Positions 1 through 10,620 of a DNA stretch of 64,000 bases are shown in pieces. A program made the translations under genes and the position numbers. Under the pieces are notes generated by a model. The model was not told where the DNA came from. It worked only from the letters and a program-made list of their open reading frames with translations, and did no database searches. Source of the DNA: Polytrichum commune (taxonomy: Eukaryota; Streptophyta; Polytrichopsida; Polytrichales; Polytrichaceae); assembly GCA_950295325.1 (NCBI GenBank), contig OX485803.1, forward strand, positions 28,708,001 to 28,772,000, given 5' to 3'. The stretch's first letter is position 1; every line of letters starts with the position of its first letter.

Positions 1-2159
1 CTAGATTCTCTTGCTTTCACAATGACATGACACATGGCAACCGAAACCTTGGATCTAACGTAGACACAACAATAATTTGGAGACCTATATTCAAGTGCTA
101 TGTGGGTAGGTGTGAATCTAAGAACAAACACTAAAAAGATAAGTATAGAAAAAAAATTGGATTGAGTGCTCAAAATATGTTGAATGTGTTAGGTTATAAA
201 TTAACATGATTGGGGAGATCTATACGACCATGTAGACCATGTAATGAGAAAGAGAATTTTTTACTTTGACAATGAGTAAGACATTCATATGAGCACCGGA
301 AATTTTGTAGCGAATTGTTGCAGGCACGATTTGGATTCGCTACTCATCTCGCACTAATTGAGTGTTTCATACCCTACAAGAAGTGGGTGCAGAGAGAAAA
401 AAATATCTAAACAACACGTGCCTGTCTTAACCCCCTAAATGCATTCAATGTCTTTTGGGGGTCTTAGGATTTGTGCCCCTCGTGACTCAAGTAAGGGGGT
501 TGATAACAAACTTCACCCCATAAAGGTTTATGGGTGATTCATTGTAACACAATGCCATTGCATTGATAAATGTTATTGGGTTGCCTCACACTAATTTAAC
601 AACATTGCACATTAGTTTGGATATTTAGTGCTACAATATTACATACATAATTTATTTTCATATATGGTGGTTGCTGTCACGTAGAATGAGAACTCCGTAC
701 TCTTAAGAGGTGGGAGTGAATAGAGTGTCTGATCGTAGAACATCCGTGGCCAAGTCCTAAGGGATAATGACATTAGATGTAAAACTACTTCACCCTTTGC
801 ATTAAGTAGACACTACATTATTAGCTAACAACCATTAACAATAACCAATAGCATGTAATTGTTAACAATAACTAGTAGCATGTAACCTTGGCTAGTGAAT
901 ACTGTTGCGAAACAATACCATTAGAATGTGCAATAGGGCGTGTGTTTGGTAGCGAGTGGTCATCAAGCCATTAGCTTTGTGTTGGTTGGGGGTGCTTGTT
1001 TTATTTCCTATATATGGTCCAAGTTTGATTCTTGTGGAGCTCATTTGAGAGAACATGGGTATAAAGTGACTTTGTGCTACTATGTGAATACATGCAAGAA
1101 ATGTGGTATCAACCAACTGCCTATCCCTAAGGAGTTGCTAAGTGAGCTAAGACAATGATTTTTTGTTAAATTTTCTTGTTGTGTTGTTCCATGGCAGGCA
1201 TTGGGGGTTTTGCAATGTATTATTTATTTCTAGGTGCTAAGAAAGGTTGATAGAATTGGTTTGTGTCACAGATGCTTTCCTCTTGATTTATTAATCTATG
1301 GCGGGTCTTAAGGTCTGCAATAGAGGGTTGATTTTCTCGTCTTCATTTGTGTACTAGTATGGAATGTGCATATTGTGTGGTGATTATGGTGATTTGTTTA
1401 AATAGACCCTTGATTTTTGTGATAAGGAGTTTTAGTATTGCTTCTAAGCTTTTCATTGGTGGGAAGTGTGTAGTGGCTTTTGGGCCTGCAACTAAGAACA
1501 TGAATAGGGCTAGGTTGCATCCTCATGTTGTGATGTTATTGATAAAAAATTGGCATTTAATGTTTTCTTTTGATAAATTTTGTGGCAAATATATCATTGT
1601 AGTATGTAAATTCTATGAATTGTATTGTGATTTATGGTGTAGGGGCTTCTAGTGGGGGCTGGTTGTATGGGTGACCAAAAACACAAAAGTATGTTGGGTT
1701 TGAGCCTAGCATTGCAATGACATTTTTGAGTGCCACAAGTGCACGGCAGTAGCCATGTTGATACTATGTTTTCTTGTGGTAGTCCATTATAAGTCTCTAC
1801 ATCCATAATTGTATAGTGTCGTAATGTTTTATTTGATATAAGAGGGTTTTGTAGTTCCCAAACAACTTTGTTGTGCCTTTTGGTTATTAGTGCATGAATG
1901 AGTTGTTGTTTACATTTAAGTAGTACATGTAGCCATGTAGCCATGCATTTGCATCTAGTGAGTTTCATATATGGCACGTATTTGATGAATAAGCTTCTAT
2001 GCCAAAGAAGAGTTGTCATGGGTTTGGAATTTATTTAGCCATGTCTTTTGTTTGTATGTGATAATGGAATTTCCAAAAATTCATTTGATAAAATTTTATC
2101 TCTATCATTGTTTACAAGTTATTTGTATAATTCGTGTGTTTGATCTACTATATTTGCTA
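1..2159. other. AT-rich start of the window; no gene recognised
   Basis: Apart from the family F copy at 79-391 I see only short frames on both strands (longest 141 codons, 1594-2019 minus, no known family). Confidence 0.5.
79..391 (-). repeat. Dispersed family F, copy 1
   Basis: Inverted relative to the others: begins (on the minus strand) CACCCACTTCTTGTAGGGTATGAAAC-like sequence near 391-362 and ends near 79 with TTGAATATAGGTCTCC. Family ends: TAGGATATGAAACACGC and CTCAAATATAGGTGTC. Nature unknown. Confidence 0.65.
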
Positions 2160-2918
2160 AGTTATGCCTTTTGCCCCCCTCCCCCCTCCCTAAGATCTCC
2201 ACAAAACCAAGACTTCTCTCCCCTATCCCAAACAACCTTCTTCAAGAAGCACATGATTTATTCTGAGAAATAGCCATGGACACACTTTAGATTATAAACA
2301 ACATCATCCAAAACTCATCCCCCACAATAAACATACATACATGGGAAAAATTTTGCACACACCTTGAAAAACTTCAGACAAAACTACATAAAGCAAAAAA
2401 TGTTCCTAACCTATCCCCCACCCTATCACACCAAGCCACCATACATGGTGGCTTGCTTACTCGAAGCACCCACAAAACAATGAAAAAAACACCTTACAAT
2501 GCACCTTCCAATCTACAACATGATCCATAGATTCCACACAAATAGCAACCCCATCATCACATCCGCCCTTCAATAGAACCTGGACCTCCTTCCTCCCACT
2601 GACATTGCACCCACCCCACCCCTATTGACCAAACATGGATAGAACAAATGAGTAACCTCGGAAGCAAAGCCAAAGGCAATGTTAGAAAATCATAAGCAAC
2701 CAATACCTCAAAATTCACAAAATCTTCATTGAAAAATACAACACCCAAAAAGAATACATAAAACCATATTCTCACCATCCCCTCAAAACCTCTACACACC
2801 ATACAAGATGCCAATGGACACTTTCTAACAACAAATTCCCAAATCAATGAGGAGATCTACCGCTATGAGATGGAATGCTTCTCCCCCACCACAACTGCCT
2901 CCTTTCACTCCCATCACC
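2160..2918 (+). mobile_element. C-rich segment, possible 5' part of the same LINE
   Basis: This stretch switches abruptly to the C-rich, G-poor base usage of the LINE at 5114-10180, after AT-rich DNA. It holds no long frame. It ends where a 15-bp inverted repeat begins (2919), whose partner ends at 5113, just where the C-rich DNA resumes. I infer that it and the later part were one LINE split by an insertion, but found no matching protein motif here. Confidence 0.4.
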
Positions 2919-3985
2919 CACGGGGAGGTCACTCCCTCTTTCATTAATGCATACACGTGCGCTCAGGACTTATTTGTTGGAGGGTTATTTACCATGCAGA
3001 AAAGATTATAAGGTTTGGTATTTTTCAAAATAAAGGTAAATGCTTGTATTTTAATACACCCTATCAGTCATTATAAATTTTTGGGGGAATCGTTTAAAAA
3101 AAACCTATTTGATTTATAGTGCATTTTTTTCCCTTATACCCCAAGTAACCATTTTTTTTACTTTACCCCAATTGTTTTTCTCAAAGCCCAACTATTGTCT
3201 ATTTTTTTCTTAAACCGCATTTTATTTCGTACACCCCATTTTTCTTTGGTTCTATAAGCGATATTTTTTTTATGAAGGACATTTCTCTTCTTACAACCAT
3301 GAATTATGAAGTTCAGCCACAATGCTAAACTCACATGAACTAAATCAAAACAATAAACCTAAGGCAAAGGCATGCAATTGAAGAATTGTCTTAGACTGTA
3401 AAATAAAGTCAAACAAAGTGCCAAAATTTTCCCTCCCGGCACGTGGGTAGAGACCATTAACTCCACATTGGAACCGTTGGTTCAATATCATTCAAGCAAG
3501 CCAGCGTGCGAAGTCATCCATCCAAGCATTTTCAATAGAAAATTGCCTTTTTTCTTCCACTAGCACACACCCTACCCTAGACCTACTACCCCTAATAATT
3601 GTTTCCATGCTATTTTACATGTACTGACTAGATAGAAGAGGCCATTATATGTGATGGTATTTTACATGTAAACAAGTTTAAACCCCTTATATTATGGGGA
3701 TTGTTATTTCCACACCTTTTTTGGGCTAGATTCACACCTTTTTGCCGGTTCGGTGGCCGTGTCACTGAGGCGCTATATATGAGATTCTTCATGGTGCATC
3801 CGGACCGTTGATCCACCAAGGCCCATCCAAGGGCCTCAATGATCCTAGGTGGGGGTGGGGTGGGGTGGGGGGTGGGGGTGGTGCTTGCCACCAAGGCGGG
3901 GTGGGGCCGTGGGCCTCATGTCTTTTTTGGGGAGGCCGGATTTAGGGTAGTGTCGGGCCTAGTGGCCAGGCCTACTTAGTATATA

Positions 3986-4080
3986 ACTAGTTGGTTACCC
4001 TTACTCTACTTACTAAATGACTAGTTGGTTACCCTTACTCTACTTACTAAATGACTAGTTGGTTACCCTTACTCTACTTA
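3986..4080 (+). repeat. 34-bp tandem array, left arm
   Basis: The unit containing CTAGTTGGTTACCC starts at 3987, 4021 and 4055, a period of exactly 34 bp, for about 2.8 units. It is the inner part of the left arm of the foldback element. Confidence 0.9.
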
Positions 4081-4085
4081 TGGCA

Positions 4086-4282
4086 TGATATGAAACAAGT
4101 AGGTTAGTATGAGATGGTTAGCAAATCCAAATCAAAATTTAGGAGCTCATATGAATATCTTAGTCAATATCAAAGTGAAGATTATGGTGTCAATAATGAT
4201 CATATAGGTGTCCATACCTAACTTCAAGACTTGCACATATACCACTTAAATATAGATGTCCAATTAAGAAGAGTGACCATAA
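4086..4282 (+). repeat. Dispersed family F, copy 2 (shortened)
   Basis: GATATGAAACAAGTAGG through CTTAAATATAGATGTCCAAT, forming the central spacer of the foldback element. Shares GAGATGGTTAGC and AATCCAAATCAAA with the 39.5-kb copy. Confidence 0.7.
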
Positions 4283-4708
4283 GTAGAGTAAGGCTAACCA
4301 ACTAGTTATTTAGTAAGTAGAGTAAGGCTAACCAACTAGTCATTTAGTAAGTAGAGTAAGGCTAACCAACTACACTAAATATGATATTTAGTGTTTGATT
4401 AGATTTAGTGTTTTACCGCCCTACTATGCTCAACACTAATTTTCAATTCTTTGATAATTAGTGTTAGACATAAATGCGCCGCCGCCGCCTTCCTTGTTGC
4501 CAACTTTTTCCTACTAAACACTAAATTCGTGCATGTAACTTTCACATATTACCATAGATGATATTTAGTGTTTGAGTTTACATTTAATGTTGCTTACTTT
4601 CATAGGGTTAGTGATATTTAGTGTAGTGTTCATATTAAGTGTATCTAACACTAAGTATCATATTTAGTGTAGTTATTTAGTAAGTAGAGTAAGGGTAACC
4701 AACTAGTT
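4283..4708 (-). repeat. 34-bp tandem array, right arm, split by a MITE
   Basis: The inverted unit starts (GTAGAGTAAGG) at 4283, 4317, 4351 and 4684. Removing the MITE at 4373-4669 and one TA (299 bp) puts the fourth start at 4385, exactly 34 bp after the third. The array was therefore regular before the MITE arrived. Confidence 0.9.
4373..4669. mobile_element. TA-flanked MITE nested in the foldback element
   Basis: A 297-bp element with terminal inverted repeats CACTAAATATGATATTTAGTG on the left, its complement CATATTTAGTG on the right, and a TA duplication on each side (4371-4372, 4670-4671). Each end is itself a short palindrome. The same ends recur in three longer copies at 46.5 and 53-54 kb, but the interior differs. 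TA duplication suggests a Tc1/mariner-type mobiliser. Contains a (CGC)n run and no gene. Confidence 0.8.
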
Positions 4709-6311
4709 ATATAATAAGTAGGCCTAGCCACTGGGCCCGCCTAGCCACTAGGCCCGACACTACCCTAAATCCGGCCTCCCCAAAAAAGACATGAGGCCCA
4801 CGGCCCCACCCCGCCTTGGTGGCAAGCACCACCCCCGCCCCCCACCCCACCCCCACCTAGGATCGTTGAGGCCCTTGGATGGGCCTTGGTGGATCAACGG
4901 TCCGGATGCACCATGAAGAATCTCATATATAGCGCCTCAGTGACACAGCAACCGAACCGGCAAAAAGGTGTGAATCTAGCCAAAAAAAGTGTGGAAATAG
5001 CAATCCCCTATATTATATGTACGTTTTTTTGCAAAATTTACCTACAATGAATATATTAGACCTTTTTTTTATCACACGTTATTTCTATGATTTTTGCTAG
5101 TGACCTCCCCGTGCTACCACCTAAAATCATGTTCGTGTGATGTTAACAATTTTCCATGGCATGATTTTGATGGACTATGCTTCAAAAAGCGTGGAGACCC
5201 TCTTATCCCTCTCATCTCCATGTTTAACATAAGCTTTTTTGACCAATGCCTACACGACATTCCCTCCTCCAAAGCCATGGCCTTGACAACATCCCAAATG
5301 AAGCCATCAAGGGCTTGCACCCGGATCATACAAACACTATTTTCACACTCTTAACATTCTTTTACAAACACCAAAGAATCCCCACCCAATAGAAACATAG
5401 CGAATCGGTTTTCTTACACACAAGAAAGCCTCCACCTTCCTTCCATCTATACACCCACTCCCTTGCAAATATGGTCTACATTCTTTTTATCATAACCCTC
5501 ACAAAAGCTCTGACCACATACATTGAGACCTTCCAAATCCTTAACCCACTCCAAGAAGAATTTAGAGCAAAATGCAGCACCACACGACAACTACAAACTA
5601 TCATCACCGCTCTATAAGATGCTAGACACTCCCATAAAGATATATACCTAGACTTTGAAAATGCCTTTGGATCCATCAATTGATCATGCTGGACTTTATG
5701 CCATCATGGAGGCTCTTCGTTACCCATAGAGGCCATCCTCCTAATGGTAGATATCTACACAAATTCCACTACCTCTTTCAAAAGCCAATACTTTGGCACC
5801 ACAAAACCGATTGTTGTTCTTTGAGGAACCATCCAAGGTGACACTCTTAGCCCGTTCCTATTCATTGTCTTTCTAGAACCCCTCGTGTGTTGGCTCAACC
5901 GTGGAAATATAGGCTATTGCTAACATACATCCCAAGTAGAACTCCTAGGTGGGACTTATGCAAATGAGGTCCTACTCCTCTTCAAATCCCCCTTACAACT
6001 CAATAAACAAATTTACAAAATAGAAAGATTCACCAAATGGGCAAGCATTACCCTTAGTCTCCCTGAGTGTGCCATCACTGGAGCTACACATTACTCAAAA
6101 CTATTTGTGGATTTTATATGCAACACCCTCTATGCACAAGTCAAATACAAAGGCGCACCCTTCCCATTCCTAGAATTGGGCAAACCTTACAGCTACCTTG
6201 GCATCCTCCTCACTATTGTACTAAACTAGGAACATCATGACTACCACATCCTTTAGAAATTGAAATCAACTCCAAGCCTCCCCAACATTGATGTCAAGAA
6301 AATCACACATG

Positions 6312-6750
6312 TGAACCATATGGTGGGACCATGGGGTCCCATCGGCCCCTAGCTCTCACATAAACTTTGTAGCACCGTCAATATGACTCCGATTCTTTCT
6401 ATGAAGGTGGCAATTGACTGCTCACATCATGAGCTACACGGGGACATTCATATCAAAAAAATTTAATGGTGATGCAATTAGTCATTTGTAGGGGTATCAT
6501 GCTCATTTTTAGATGGGTTTTTGGAGAAATAAGTAAGAACATATTTTTGAGTGAAGTTATTAAAAGGGAAACTAAGCTGAGAGCAAGAGAGATCTAACGG
6601 TACATTGCGAGATGCAGTTATGACTTCTAGCCAACATCTAGAGGTTTAGGTTTAGGTTTAGGTTGCAACATAAGCACTCTAGCAAAATACATAATTAATG
6701 AGGTTTTGAGAGAGAGTCTATGCGGGACCCTGGGGTCCCGCCATAAGGTT
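6312..6750. mobile_element. 439-bp MITE inside the LINE
   Basis: The left end TGAACCATATGGTGGGACC and the complement of the right end, AACCTTATGGCGGGACC, match apart from a few changes; the match continues through GGGGTCCC. CATG occurs on both sides (6308-6311, 6751-6754) as a likely 4-bp target duplication. LINE protein sequence ends just before and resumes just after, though one base out of frame. The interior carries three GGTTTA units near 6643-6662. Superfamily not recognised. Confidence 0.7.
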
Positions 6751-9659
6751 CATGTTTCACATAGATATTGTACTATATATCACATACTCCTTCCGCACCA
6801 CACCCTTCTCCATTCCACAAATTGCCACACTAGATAGATGCCTCACCACCCTCACCAAAAATTTGCAAATTACCCAATTCCACCCCCAACCTCATCACAC
6901 ATTTCCCCCAAGAATTGTATGGCATGGGGGTAACACCACTACTTGTTTCATACACAAAAATGATCGGGACACAACTCACCAAAGCCTTAAACGATGCTAG
7001 TTGGTTGGGCCACATCTATAAAGGCCTTCTCTCCCACCTTGCTAACAAGTTAGGGGGGCTTGCCACCCTCCCTTTCCTCGCCCATCCCACATATTCCCAC
7101 TCCCCTCTTACAAGAAATCTACAAATCCTACAACTCATTGACATCTCAATTGACATCCCGGAAACATCTCTCACCCAACTTCACCCCTCTACCACCAATC
7201 CTAGATTATCAAACACACCACCTACGTACGTGGCCCTGCTCCCTCTCCCCGCACCCCCCACGTACTCTCCTTCCCACATACTACACAACAAGGCCACACA
7301 ACAAAATATCTTTCATACACACACCCAAGGAAATTCCCTTAGCCACAACCATACCCTCACTCACCCAAACCCACCACGCGGTACCATCGATAATAACTTA
7401 CCAGACCATGGACTACAAATTGACCCAAATCCCATCATCACCCTTAACAACTACGGAGCCACACACACAAAAACCTACTACAAAATCAAATGACGAGGTT
7501 ACCTAGACTCATAAAATACCACAAAACCAGACAACAACCTATTGGGGGACCCCACAAAATGCGACCATGAAATCAACAAAAACCTCATCCAAAATTATTA
7601 CACAACAACGCCCTCACCATCACATACCGCAAAAATATGTCATCCCCACATCCGAAAGACCTCAACTATATCCTCCCCAAGATGAACATCCCACACCTCA
7701 CTATCAAAACCAAAGAAGCCCACCCCAACCATGACATTTCCCCCTAGCATGGCATCTTCCGTTTCTCCCAATTCATGGCACATATTCACACGCCCTCTTG
7801 CACCATACTTGGCTCCATCCCATACCCACGACTACTTTGGTTATGGTAACAATACCAAACCACAATCACAAACTCTAAACTACAACCCCACAAACAAGAC
7901 TTCAAACATGGAAATCACTTGGCTATTTGAAAGATACCTACAAGATAGCCCCCCAAAACCCTCCAATTCAAAAACAAAACTTCAACGATTTCTCTCAAAC
8001 TCACAATATCTGCCCAATTACTAGACCTCATGATCACTAAATTCAACATCTCCCACTCATAGTCCTCCTCCCCACTTACCTCCCCAACCTCACTATCCTC
8101 CTTTTGAAGCCCCCACCTTAGAGATTACATCTTCGAGTCCACATGCACAAACCAATCCCACAAATGGCATGGAAACATACTAGCAATTCCCCTCATTTGA
8201 TAGCTTTTTGATAAGCCCAAAAAGCTATCAAATGGGCACAACTAGCAACTATGCACCACATGGAATCCATCACAAACTACTTTTTTCTAGACACCAAGTG
8301 GAAGTAGCAATCCAAACCAATCGACAAAGCCCACTCTAACATCCAAATATTTGCGCATTTTCCATGTAATACCCTCCAATACCATGCCAACACCCCTTAC
8401 CCCAACTACATACATAGGCTTGAACCAAAAACAATGTCCTTCATATGCATCCACCGTTAGGCACACATTCCCTCAGCCATGAACAACTCATTTTTTCCAT
8501 CATCCAAACACCTACCCAGTGCCCCTCCCCCATCCATACACCCCTCAACAACTTGACCTCATCCATAAGCTAAAAAAGAGCAAATTCCCTGACAACCTCC
8601 AACACAAACAACCTCACCCCTCACCCCTCCCCCCACCTCCCATTCCCCACTCCCCACCACTCCCACACTTTTCCACCGAGCTCCCACTAAAATGCCCACC
8701 TCTCCAAAGCATGTACACAAACAACTCGGTATACAAATCAAAACTATCCACTATGGCCGGATATGGTATCTTCTCCCTCCACCAAGAGACTCCAATTAAC
8801 ACCCACATGCCCGGCCAATAGAACATCCTGCGAGAGCTGAGCTCATGGGCATACACCACATCACATCCTTCCTCCACCTAACCCTCCATACCTACATGTT
8901 TACCAATAGCCTTGTCTCCATATACCTACTCCGCAACCTTAAAAACTCACCCTCTAGCCACCGCCACTACCCGGATCATCATCTACTTGTGACAATCCTC
9001 ACCAACATTGTTGAACACCCCTCACCCAATCCACATACACAAAGTTTGATCCCACATAGGAATTAAAGGCAACAAGATAGCCATCAAATTAACAACCAAC
9101 TTGACGCTATTCTCAACAGCAATCCCATCCATATATTCCATCCCTCCATCCACTACCTATACAGTAATATTATCTGGTCTAGCCCCATCCACAACCTCAA
9201 CACCCACCTCCCCTCATTTTTACACACCATATCCTCCCCTCTTTATTACCAAAACACCTTGCCATTTGAGAATGCTTGGACAATGAGCACCTCAACCCCA
9301 CTCTATTCAATGCTCAATGGAACACTCCGTCCATCACCCCGCCTAGATCTCCCAAACCCTCAAATTCCGTAATGGTCAATATATGGGTAATTACCAAATA
9401 TACCATTTTTGGCCAACAACATTCCCCTCCATCTATTGTAGACTATGTGCTAGAGGCACTTAGAACGTGGACACATGGCCTCACCTTTTGGCCACATGCA
9501 AACACTCAGTCATTAAAGGACTCCAAATAGATAGACACAACAAAAAAATGCTTCTCATTGATTATCTCACAAGATGGAAAGGCCTCATGAATGGCAGCTC
9601 CACCCCCGGCCCCACATCCGAACACAAAGTGCATGAGTGGATCCTCCCCAACCAATGCA

Positions 9660-9975
9660 ACCCCCCCCCCCCCCCACACACACACACACACACAATGCCA
9701 ATGCCTACACAAACTATGCCGCAACATACTCTTGGTCAATGGCCTCCCAACCCCCTCACACCCCTCCAACACCTTCTCCCTAAAATTCATTGAATTGACA
9801 AATTGTCACGATAGATTTCCAGAGATAGCCATCCAACGTAAACAAGGCAAACACCCCCCCCCCCCTCCCCCTTCATGACTACCATCGCCACACACGGATG
9901 GAGAGTCCAACCACTCATCATCAACAATGTGGAATCCATAAAGACATTTTCAAATTTATTTCTGCTCAATTTAAC

Positions 9976-10006
<31 letters not shown>
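9660..10006. repeat. Poly-C and (CA)n microsatellites
   Basis: Poly-C followed by (CA)n at 9660-9694, poly-C at 9853-9872 and (CA)n at about 9978-10006, all within the C-rich LINE-like DNA. Confidence 0.9.
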
Positions 10007-10189
10007 CACAATCAATACCCTCCAAAAACGCCTACACACAACCGCCATTCTATCATTGTCTAAATTTATCCTCAATAAATGACAACTTGAAACACAAACT
10101 TGCCCCTCACACTTGCCCCATAACCCCTAACAAAACAAGGAAACTACAAAAGTGGTTGGAAGATGCCACCATTTCATAGACTCAGTTAA

Positions 10190-10310
10190 GGGATAGCATT
10201 TTCTTATGACACTAGCTTCCTAAGGGATCTCTTAAGTTTTAGAACCCGGACCTTCACAAACATTACACCAAAACACTCACCAACCCACTTACTCAGCCCC
10301 ACGGTGATCA
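10190..10310 (-). mobile_element. SINE-like tRNA-related segment, copy 1
   Basis: Read on the minus strand, a degenerate A-box region (GGGGCTGAGTAAGTGGGTTGG) is followed about 45 nt later by a weak B box (GGTTCTAAAAC, 10236-10246). The layout matches copy 2 downstream (…GTGGGTTGGT…GGGTTC…AAGGGATC/AGGGACC). Ends and tail are unclear. Confidence 0.4.
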
Positions 10311-10379
10311 AATCCACATGATCATGGCCTTTAAAATACATTCCTTAACATTGTTTGGATACTACACATAGTGCCTGCC

Positions 10380-10620
10380 CCCGAAAGGGGAAAGGGGGAA
10401 GTAACCCAAGGGCAAACCAACAACTACAATGCAACTTTCTAGTCCAAAACAAAATCTTAGAGTCGCGAGGGTAGCAAGTGAACCCCACTAATGTCTCAAT
10501 CAAGGCAGGGGATGGTATTATGGACCACTCTCGAAGGGACCTCGCATGGTTTTGAACCCGGGCCTTCAAACAAAATCACAAGCATAGGCACCCACCAACC
10601 AACCCACATAACTCCAAGGT
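10380..10620 (-). mobile_element. SINE-like tRNA-related segment, copy 2
   Basis: On the minus strand the segment shows an A-box-like TGGAGTTATGTGGGTTGG (10599-10616), then a good B box GGTTCAAAACC (10548-10558), the promoter layout of tRNA-derived SINEs. It continues with AGGGGAAAGGGGG-complement sequence downstream. No target duplication was found. The surroundings (10.6-12.3 kb) hold no recognisable gene. Confidence 0.45.

Larger units (their letters stand above)
3696..5008. mobile_element. Non-autonomous Mutator-like foldback element
   Basis: The outer ~330 bp on each side are inverted repeats of high identity, from GGGGATTGTTATTTCCACAC on the left to its complement ending GCAATCCCC on the right. 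They run inward through the CATGGTGCATCCGGACCGTT and CACCAAGGCCCATCCAAGGG blocks to the 34-bp repeats. The element is flanked by identical 8-bp duplications TATATTAT (3688-3695 and 5009-5016). Long terminal repeats with 8-9 bp duplications fit Mutator-like elements; hAT is possible but usually has short ends. No transposase is encoded. Inside lie two oppositely oriented arrays of a 34-bp unit, a copy of the dispersed family F, and a nested MITE. Confidence 0.8.
2919..5113. mobile_element. Possible 2.2-kb insertion bounded by 15-bp inverted repeats
   Basis: CACGGGGAGGTCACT at 2919-2933 is exactly the reverse complement of AGTGACCTCCCCGTG at 5099-5113. The DNA outside both ends is C-rich LINE-like, and the DNA inside is T/A-rich. 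The CACGG terminus recalls CACTA-type elements, but I see no 3-bp target duplication (ACC on the left, CTA on the right). The 3696-5008 foldback element lies inside it, so the original insert would be about 0.9 kb. Between 2950 and 3690 I see only T-rich DNA and no gene. Confidence 0.45.
5114..10180 (+). mobile_element. Decayed LINE (non-LTR retrotransposon), plus strand
   Basis: A reverse transcriptase frame is readable from 5584 to 6310 with six in-frame stops and no frameshift. It shows DIYLDFENAFGSI (RT motif with the first catalytic Asp), GTIQGDTLSPFLFIVFLEPL and TYANEVLLLF, where the YADD box has become YANE (5957-5968). Downstream, the segments TTPFSIPQIATLDRCLTTLT (from about 6798) and GMGVTPLLVSYTKMIGTQLT (from 6924) are further C-terminal pieces in shifted frames. 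Beyond about 7500 only composition (C-rich, G-poor plus strand) and short frames support membership, so the 3' limit is uncertain. The element is interrupted by a MITE at 6312-6750. It cannot encode active reverse transcriptase. Confidence 0.8.

Noticed and set aside
6637-6663. Interstitial telomere sequence
   Set aside because: Only three GGTTTA units, six bases not the plant seven-base TTTAGGG, and embedded in a MITE.
6915-7506. 192- and 148-codon overlapping plus-strand frames as genes
   Set aside because: The first ~40 codons are LINE remains; the rest is Pro/His/Thr-rich because of C-rich composition, in two frames at once.
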